DNA of 9,712 nucleotides from Rhodobacterales bacterium UBA3080. Lineage in GTDB: Bacteria > Pseudomonadota > Alphaproteobacteria > Rhodobacterales > Rhodobacteraceae. Both the position numbers and the translations under genes were made by a program. The notes under the pieces were generated by a model. The model worked only from the letters and a program-made list of their open reading frames with translations, searched no databases and had not been told where the DNA came from. The DNA lies in NCBI GenBank assembly GCA_002366645.1, contig DFBM01000002.1, forward strand, positions 1-9,712. Reading direction: 5' to 3'. Shown here one piece after another: positions 5,838 to 9,712 of the stretch. Numbering within the stretch: the stretch's first letter is position 1; every line of letters begins with the position of its first letter.

Positions 5838-6600
5838 TTTCGTTTTCCTTGTTCAGCTCTTCAAGTGCGACCCAAAGGGCAGGCGCGATACGGTCGGCCC
5901 ATTCGAACTGGCCTTCGGGGGTTTCAATCAGGTCGTTGCGCACTTCGATCAATATATGGGGTAAACCGCGGCGGGTTCCATGGAAGAACATGGTGTCACC
6001 TTCAAGCTCGCCGGTATACGGCTCATTATCGCCGACGCAAACATCCGGATCATTGGCAAAGAATTCCATAAACGGTTTGGCCAAGCGACCGTCTTTCGCC
6101 CAAAGAACCCCCAGATGCCAAGGACGGGGTTTCCGGTTTTTAAGCTGCGGGGTGAACGAATGGATAGAGACCAGCGCCGGTGTCCGCCCCTCGGCCACCA
6201 TCATGTCGATCTGGCGATGCAGGGCGGCGTGGTAGGGGCGATAGAACAGATCTAGACGGCGTTCTTTTTCAACGTCATCAGCATAGCGATTACCCGGAAT
6301 GATGGAGCCGTCATAAAGCTTCATCAAAATAGTCGGGTCATCCTCGCCCCGATTTGGGTCGATCACCAGTCGCGAAAATCGCGAAACGACCGCATGGGCG
6401 TCCAGCAATTCGGTCAGATGCTCGGTCACGCCGCGCGCACCAACGTCGTAGGCGATGTGGCGGTTCATATCATGATCCGGCAGTCCCAACGTGCCACCGC
6501 TCACCAAATCCGGAACTGCGTTCGAGGCATGGTCGCACACCAGCAACACCGGCGTTTTCCCTTCAGGGTTGAGTATTTCGAATGCGGGATAGTCTGGCAT
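5830..6600 (-). CDS. N-formylglutamate amidohydrolase family protein
   Basis: Encodes 256 residues of the N-formylglutamate deformylase (HutG-type) family, metal-dependent amidohydrolases related to zinc carboxypeptidases. Visible family motifs are VCDHASNAVP with His24 (21-30), DVGARGVTEHL (52-62), SRFSRLVIDPNR (73-84), YHAALHRQID (123-132), VSIHSFTP with His147 (144-151), and LIEVRNDLI with Glu219 (217-225), all plausible metal or catalytic positions. The true substrate is uncertain: no other histidine-utilisation gene is nearby, so the hutG symbol is withheld, and N-formyl or N-acyl amino acids are possible substrates. The start has AGGA 9 bases upstream. It heads a two-gene unit with the DUF1244 gene and is divergent from pyk. 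Confidence 0.9.
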   Translation of the reverse strand: MPDYPAFEILNPEGKTPVLLVCDHASNAVPDLVSGGTLGLPDHDMNRHIAYDVGARGVTEHLTELLDAHAVVSRFSRLVIDPNRGEDDPTILMKLYDGSIIPGNRYADDVEKERRLDLFYRPYHAALHRQIDMMVAEGRTPALVSIHSFTPQLKNRKPRPWHLGVLWAKDGRLAKPFMEFFANDPDVCVGDNEPYTGELEGDTMFFHGTRRGLPHILIEVRNDLIETPEGQFEWADRIAPALWVALEELNKENENG

Positions 6601-6614
6601 ATGTCATATTCCTG

Positions 6615-6635
6615 TTATCTAAGCCTAGTAGATAA
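6615..6635. repeat. Inverted repeat upstream of the amidohydrolase gene
   Basis: TTATCTA (6615-6621) and TAGATAA (6629-6635) are a perfect 7 bp inverted repeat with a 7-base spacer. It ends just before the AGGA ribosome binding site of the amidohydrolase gene, so it could be an operator or a leader hairpin. Confidence 0.5.
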
Positions 6636-6640
6636 ACCTT

Positions 6641-6668
6641 GTCGCAAGCATGAACCAGATGTTGCGAC
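6641..6668. repeat. Inverted repeat GTCGCAA / TTGCGAC in the pyk divergent region
   Basis: GTCGCAA (6641-6647) and TTGCGAC (6662-6668) match perfectly. CAT (6649-6651) and ATG (6659-6661) extend it to 10 pairs with one bulged G and a 7-base centre. It has no T-run on either side, so it is an operator or a leader structure rather than a terminator. Confidence 0.5.
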
Positions 6669-6675
6669 CATAAAG

Positions 6676-6692
6676 ACAGGAAATTTCCCTGT
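6676..6692. repeat. Palindrome ACAGGAAATTTCCcTGT upstream of pyk
   Basis: A perfect GGAAATTTCC core (6679-6688) with flanking ACA and TGT arms that pair when one C (6689) is left out. It lies 7 bp before the candidate pyk -35 element, a typical site for a regulator of either divergent gene. Confidence 0.45.
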
Positions 6693-6698
6693 TTATTA

Positions 6699-6727
6699 CG
6701 GACATTTATCGAATAATCCGCTATATC
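6699..6727 (+). promoter_or_regulatory. Candidate pyk promoter
   Basis: CGGACA (6699-6704), a 17 bp spacer and TATATC (6722-6727) form a plausible sigma-70 pair, each hexamer matching four of six consensus bases. The transcript would start near 6735 and have a leader of about 36 bases before the pyk ATG. Confidence 0.4.
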
Positions 6728-6770
6728 GCACGCAGGCCCGCCCGAACTTGATGAATGAAAGATAAAAAAG

Positions 6771-8216
6771 ATGCGCAGACAAAGAAACGTAAAGATCGTG
6801 GCGACACTTGGCCCGGCCTCGGATACCCGTGAAATGATAAGGGATTTGTTCCTTGCCGGTGCTGATGTGTTCCGTTTGAACATGAGCCACGGCGCACACC
6901 CCGATATACGCGAACGCCATGCAATGATCCGGAGCATTGAAGAAGAATTGGGCCGACCGGTCGCGATTCTTGCCGATTTACAGGGGCCTAAACTACGTTG
7001 CGGCGTATTTTCCAAGGCTTATGAAACACTGGAGGAGGGCGACGGTTTCCGGTTTGACCTCGACCCTAAGGAGGGCGACGCGACACGTGTTTGCCTGCCT
7101 CACCCCGAGATTTTTGCAGCACTGAAAGTCGGATCGACTTTGTTGGTTAACGATGGCCGTATCAAGCTCGAAGTAATCGAATGTTCGAACGAGCATGCCG
7201 ATACTGTCGTCGTCGTTGGTGGCGAAATTTCCAACCGCAAGGGTGTGAATGTTCCCGATGTTGTGTTGCCGTTGGCGGCATTGTCGGAGAAAGACCTAAG
7301 CGATCTAGAGTTCGTTTGTGATCTCGGCGTCGACTGGTTGGCGCTGTCCTTCGTTCAGCGGGCCGAAGATATCCATGAGGCACGTTTGTTGGTTAATGGC
7401 CGCGCATCAATTGTGGCGAAGATCGAAAAACCGGCGGCTGTTGATGCTTTTGACGAGATTTTGGAAGTTTCCGATGGCATCATGGTCGCACGCGGCGATC
7501 TGGGGGTTGAGCTTCCGGTGCAGGATTTGCCACCTATCCAGAAACGTTTGGTTCGCGGATGTCGCGCTGTAGGTAAGCCGGTGATTGTCGCGACCCAGAT
7601 GATGGAAAGCATGATTTCCTCTCCTGTACCGACACGCGCCGAGGTTTCGGATGTGGCACAGGCGATTTATGAAGGCGCCGATGCCGTTATGCTATCGGCA
7701 GAATCAGCAGCCGGCGATTTCCCGATCGAAGCTGTGACCACGATGAACAACGTTGCTGAAAGCGTTGAAAAAGATCTCATCTATCGTCAGGTAATTGAAT
7801 CATCGCGCACCCCCTCGCGCGGCCGGATTTCGGATGCGATTACGGTGGCCGCACGGCAGGTCGCCGAAACCGCAAATGTGAAGGTGATTTGCTGTTTTAC
7901 ACACTCCGGTACCACCGCTGAACTTATGTCTCGTGAAAGACCGAGGGTTACCATTATCGCCTTGACTCCAAAGGTGAAAACCGCGCGTAGGCTGGCTTTG
8001 ACCTGGGGCCTGCACTGTTCCGTGACCAAGGAAGTCGAGCGTTTTAAGATGGCGGTTGTCGCCGCCGCAAAAGTCGCCCGAGAGGATGGGTTTGCGTCCG
8101 GCAATGACAAGATTATTGTGACGGCCGGTGTTCCGTTCAACGTACCCGGAACCACCAATATTTTGCGCGTCGCACCGGTTCTCGAAAAGTTGATATACGA
8201 AGGCGAACCTGAGTGA
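6771..8216 (+). CDS. pyk: Pyruvate kinase
   Basis: Encodes 481 residues, the normal bacterial length. The enzyme converts phosphoenolpyruvate and ADP to pyruvate and ATP, the last step of glycolysis and of the Entner-Doudoroff route, in the cytoplasm. Seen in order: KIVATLGPAS (8-17), FRLNMSHG with the phosphate-binding Arg35, Asn37 and Ser39, ADLQGPKLR (68-76), VNDGR in the B domain (126-130), KGVNVP (157-162), SFVQ (193-196), AKIEKP with catalytic Lys217 and metal-binding Glu219 (216-221), VARGDLGVE (239-247), ATQMMESM (274-281) and the C-terminal GTTNILRV. The ATG at 6771 is preceded only by a weak GAAAG; an ATG at 6751 meets a stop after four codons. It is followed 34 bp later by a small membrane protein gene with no terminator between them. 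Confidence 0.97.
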   Translation: MRRQRNVKIVATLGPASDTREMIRDLFLAGADVFRLNMSHGAHPDIRERHAMIRSIEEELGRPVAILADLQGPKLRCGVFSKAYETLEEGDGFRFDLDPKEGDATRVCLPHPEIFAALKVGSTLLVNDGRIKLEVIECSNEHADTVVVVGGEISNRKGVNVPDVVLPLAALSEKDLSDLEFVCDLGVDWLALSFVQRAEDIHEARLLVNGRASIVAKIEKPAAVDAFDEILEVSDGIMVARGDLGVELPVQDLPPIQKRLVRGCRAVGKPVIVATQMMESMISSPVPTRAEVSDVAQAIYEGADAVMLSAESAAGDFPIEAVTTMNNVAESVEKDLIYRQVIESSRTPSRGRISDAITVAARQVAETANVKVICCFTHSGTTAELMSRERPRVTIIALTPKVKTARRLALTWGLHCSVTKEVERFKMAVVAAAKVAREDGFASGNDKIIVTAGVPFNVPGTTNILRVAPVLEKLIYEGEPE

Positions 8217-8222
8217 TAACAT

Positions 8223-8246
8223 AGCCCTCGCATTTTAAAGGGGGCT
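8223..8246 (+). promoter_or_regulatory. Hairpin holding the ribosome binding site of the small membrane protein
   Basis: AGCCCTC (8223-8229) pairs with GGGGGCT (8240-8246) over 7 bp with one G-T wobble and a 10-base loop. The right arm is the G-rich Shine-Dalgarno of the gene starting at 8251. No T-run follows, so it is not an efficient terminator for pyk; it may limit translation of the downstream gene. Confidence 0.5.
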
Positions 8247-8250
8247 TGAA

Positions 8251-8478
8251 ATGTCACAATACGAGTTATTTTTACTCGGCGGGAGCAGTATGATCGTTCT
8301 CGCCGTACTTTTGTTCTTTACGGCGGCAACGCAAGATCAACCGATTCAGAAAAGTCTGGCGATTTTCTTGCTAGGTGGTGTGCTGTTGTATTTTGCTGAT
8401 ATCAATTCTTCGCACGGACTTGTACCGGGCGATATTCCGGGCGTCTTTATTAAGTTCGTGCAGACTATGTTCGAATAG
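8251..8478 (+). CDS. Small two-helix inner-membrane protein, unknown function
   Basis: Encodes 75 residues. I do not recognise a named family, though I recall similar small proteins after pyk in other Rhodobacterales. Two hydrophobic stretches are clear: about residues 6-27 (rich in Leu, Val and Phe) and about 34-50 (SLAIFLLGGVLLYFADI), joined by a short polar turn TQDQPIQK. The C-terminal 25 residues are amphipathic and contain GLVPGDIP. A strong AAGGGGG precedes the ATG at a good distance but is in a hairpin. It is 34 bp after pyk on the same strand and probably shares its transcript. No catalytic residues or metal motifs are seen. Confidence 0.8.
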   Translation: MSQYELFLLGGSSMIVLAVLLFFTAATQDQPIQKSLAIFLLGGVLLYFADINSSHGLVPGDIPGVFIKFVQTMFE

Positions 8479-8499
8479 ACGAATTATCGGGTTTTCCAC

Positions 8500-8528
8500 T
8501 TGCGTTATGAATTGCGAATCCGTACAAC
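8500..8528 (+). promoter_or_regulatory. Candidate promoter for rpmI-rplT
   Basis: TTGCGT (8500-8505), a 17 bp spacer and TACAAC (8523-8528) form a weak sigma-70 pair. Transcription would begin near 8535, just before the leader hairpin at 8542. The match is partial and the genes could also be read from upstream. Confidence 0.3.
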
Positions 8529-8541
8529 GCCACCTTCACTG

Positions 8542-8574
8542 GTGCTTCCGGCCTAAGGGTATGCCGAGGAGCAC
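8542..8574 (+). promoter_or_regulatory. Leader hairpin upstream of rpmI-rplT, possible L20 control site
   Basis: GTGCTTCCGGC (8542-8552) pairs with GCCGAGGAGCAC (8563-8574) in an 11 bp stem with one bulged A (8567) and a 10-base loop. A competing small stem, CACC (8531-8534) with GGTG (8541-8544), overlaps its 5' arm. A further short pairing CCTT/AAGG (8587-8590, 8593-8596 by shape) covers part of the rpmI ribosome binding site. No T-run follows. In other bacteria L20 represses its own operon by binding the leader, so this is a candidate site. Confidence 0.5.
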
Positions 8575-8604
8575 TTACTACCACGCCTTAATAAGGAGAT
8601 GGAA

Positions 8605-8805
8605 ATGCCCAAGATGAAGACTAAGTCAGGCGCCAAAAAGCGCTTCAAGGTTACGGCCTCGGGTCGTATCAAAGCTGGTCAGGCAGGCAAACGCCACGGC
8701 ATGATCAAGCGTTCAAACAAATTCCTTCGTAATGCTCGCGGCACAACAGTGCTTTGCAAAGCAGACGAAGGTATCGTCAAAAAATACATGCCGTACGCGC
8801 GCTAA
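8605..8805 (+). CDS. rpmI: 50S ribosomal protein L35
   Basis: Encodes 66 residues, the usual size of bL35. The protein is a small, very basic component of the large ribosomal subunit. The N-terminus MPKMKTKSGAKKRFKVTASG is the family hallmark, and the C-terminus is KKYMPYAR. An in-frame ATG at 8599 is rejected because AAGGAG (8593-8598) would then abut it, while it is 6 bases from the ATG at 8605, which gives the canonical MPKMK start. rplT follows 13 bp later on the same strand, the normal order. infC, which precedes this pair in many bacteria, is absent. Confidence 0.97.
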   Translation: MPKMKTKSGAKKRFKVTASGRIKAGQAGKRHGMIKRSNKFLRNARGTTVLCKADEGIVKKYMPYAR

Positions 8806-8818
8806 GGGAGTCTGATCT

Positions 8819-9175
8819 ATGAGAGTTACATCCGGTCCTACGACCCACGCCCGTCACCGCAAAGTAGTTAAAGCCGCTAAAGGCCACTACGGCGCACGTC
8901 ACCGCAATTTCCGTACTGCTACGCAGTCGGTCGACAAGGCAATGCAGTACGCTACACGCGACCGTATGGCTCGCAAGCGCAACTTCCGCGCTTTGTGGAT
9001 CCAGCGTATCAACGCGGCTGTTCGTTCGGTAGACGAGACATTGACATACTCGCGATTTATCAACGGTCTGAACTTGGCCGGCATCGAGGTTGACCGTAAG
9101 GTCCTCGCTGATCTGGCCGTTCACGAGCCGGAAGCATTTGGTGCAATCGTCGCACAGGCCAAAGCCGCACTTTAA
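8819..9175 (+). CDS. rplT: 50S ribosomal protein L20
   Basis: Encodes 118 residues. The protein binds 23S rRNA early in large-subunit assembly and in several bacteria represses its own operon. The C-terminal globular domain is highly typical: KRNFRALWIQRINAAVR (53-69), YSRFINGLNLAGIEVDRK, LADLAVHEPEAFGAIV. The long basic N-terminal extension is present (THARHRKVVKAAKGHYG) but residues about 24-36 (GARHRNFRTATQ) differ from the GRRKxxxKxAxQ form I recall for most relatives. GGGAG lies 8 bases before the ATG. It ends with a terminator, so rpmI-rplT form one unit separate from pheS. Confidence 0.97.
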   Translation: MRVTSGPTTHARHRKVVKAAKGHYGARHRNFRTATQSVDKAMQYATRDRMARKRNFRALWIQRINAAVRSVDETLTYSRFINGLNLAGIEVDRKVLADLAVHEPEAFGAIVAQAKAAL

Positions 9176-9194
9176 AGTCGGTTATAGGTTAAAC

Positions 9195-9225
9195 AAAAGC
9201 CCCGGTGGAAACATCGGGGCTTTTT
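9195..9225 (+). terminator. Rho-independent terminator after rplT
   Basis: GCCCCGGTG (9199-9207) pairs with CATCGGGGC (9212-9220) around a GAAA tetraloop with one G-T wobble. Four A before and five T after the stem extend the pairing and give the T-run, so it may also work in reverse. It separates rplT from pheS. Confidence 0.93.
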
Positions 9226-9245
9226 GCATTTGGGGGTGTGAAAGC

Positions 9246-9274
9246 TTGCAATTTTGCCGCCCGCGCCGTAACCA
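9246..9274 (+). promoter_or_regulatory. Candidate pheS promoter
   Basis: TTGCAA (9246-9251), a 17 bp spacer and TAACCA (9269-9274) form a weak sigma-70 pair in the 77 bp between the terminator and pheS. A promoter is expected here because the terminator upstream is strong, but the -10 is poor. I see no Phe-rich leader peptide or attenuator in this short gap. Confidence 0.3.
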
Positions 9275-9302
9275 AATCCAAACGAGATTGATCGAGGGTC
9301 AC

Positions 9303-9712
9303 ATGGACGGAATTCAGGAACTCAAGGCCAAATATCTGGCTGAAATCGCGGACGCCAGCGATGAAAACACAATCGAGACCGTGCGCGTTACCGCCGTTGG
9401 TAAAAAGGGCGAAGTGTCCTTGAAGATGCGGGAACTCGGCAAGATGACGCCCGAGGAACGGCAGGTCGCTGGCCCCGCGCTGAACGCGTTGAAGGACGAG
9501 ATCAACTCCGCGATTTCTGCGCGCAAGGCGTCGTTGGCCGATGCGGCGCTCGAAGAGCGTCTGCGGTCTGAGTGGCTCGATGTCACGCAGCCCGCACGCC
9601 CCACCCAAACTGGCACGATCCACCCGATCAGCCAAGTGACCGAGGAGATCATCGCGATTTTCGCAGACCTCGGCTATTCCGTCGCCGAGGGCCCGCAGAT
9701 TGAAAACGATTT
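9303..9712 (+). CDS. pheS: Phenylalanyl-tRNA synthetase alpha subunit, N-terminal part
   Basis: The frame is open from the ATG at 9303 to the window edge, giving 136 complete codons of a protein that is normally near 350 residues. PheS carries the class II catalytic domain of the alpha2-beta2 enzyme that charges tRNA-Phe in the cytoplasm. Residues 1-90 form the N-terminal helical coiled coil that contacts tRNA, with the typical VGKKGEVSLKMRELGKMTPE (32-51). The start of the catalytic domain is seen in GTIHPISQVTEEI (104-116) and FADLGYSVAEGPQIE (120-134), leading into class II motif 1. GAGGG just upstream of the ATG supports the start. The active site lies beyond the window. Confidence 0.97.
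   Translation, partial: MDGIQELKAKYLAEIADASDENTIETVRVTAVGKKGEVSLKMRELGKMTPEERQVAGPALNALKDEINSAISARKASLADAALEERLRSEWLDVTQPARPTQTGTIHPISQVTEEIIAIFADLGYSVAEGPQIEND

Noticed and set aside
5830..6600. Assigning the gene symbol hutG
   Set aside because: The family is clear but there is no histidine-utilisation neighbour, and related amidohydrolases act on other N-acyl substrates.
6563..7015. Minus-strand open frame of 150 codons across the pyk 5' end
   Set aside because: It runs through the divergent control region and antisense to conserved pyruvate kinase motifs, with no recognisable domain.
8217..8250. Hairpin after pyk as a transcription terminator
   Set aside because: The stem is short and no T-run follows; it carries the ribosome binding site of the next gene and is reported as that instead.
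8599..8604. Upstream ATG of rpmI at 8599
   Set aside because: The ribosome binding site directly abuts it; the ATG at 8605 has correct spacing and the standard MPKMK start.
8375..8617. Plus-strand open frame of 80 codons between the membrane protein gene and rpmI
   Set aside because: It is a shifted frame that overlaps the membrane protein gene, the leader hairpin and the L35 start; composition is not protein-like.

Overview
This looks like chromosomal DNA of an alphaproteobacterium, most likely a Rhodobacterales (roseobacter-type) species of moderate GC content. The evidence is the family-level character of the proteins (Prs, PheS, L20, pyruvate kinase, the DUF1244 protein), the neighbourhood of the ATP synthase tail, an H-type lectin gene and prs, and the set pyruvate kinase / small membrane protein / rpmI-rplT / pheS. 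I place it from recalled protein features, not from a database search. There is no sign of phage, insertion sequence, CRISPR array, tRNA or rRNA. Nearly all of the window is core genome.

Layout. Positions 1-664: the 3' end of the F1Fo ATP synthase operon (atpD tail, atpC) closed by a rho-independent terminator. Positions 728-2088: a small H-type lectin-domain gene converging on prs (PRPP synthetase), with stop codons that overlap. Positions 2107-2221: a divergent control region, then an alpha/beta hydrolase gene on the plus strand whose 3' end overlaps a convergent threonine aldolase gene by 21 bp. Positions 3017-6600: minus-strand genes, in order of transcription an N-formylglutamate amidohydrolase-family gene and a DUF1244 gene (overlapping, probably coupled), then znuA (zinc-binding protein of an ABC importer), a YcgN/UPF0260 cysteine-cluster gene and the threonine aldolase gene (stop/start overlap). 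znuA has its own likely promoter, with a Zur-like palindrome over a consensus -10 and a leader hairpin against the start codon. Positions 6601-6770: a divergent region with three inverted repeats. Positions 6771-9712: pyk, a 75-residue membrane protein gene, rpmI-rplT with a structured leader, a strong terminator, and the first 136 codons of pheS.

The genes serve ATP synthesis, lower glycolysis, PRPP supply, translation (L35, L20, Phe-tRNA synthetase), zinc uptake and amino-acid turnover. I see no new multi-gene system. The points most worth a second look are in non-coding DNA: the znuA operator and leader hairpin, the rpmI leader hairpin (a possible L20 autoregulatory site), the hairpin that contains the ribosome binding site of the small membrane protein, and the palindrome-rich pyk control region.
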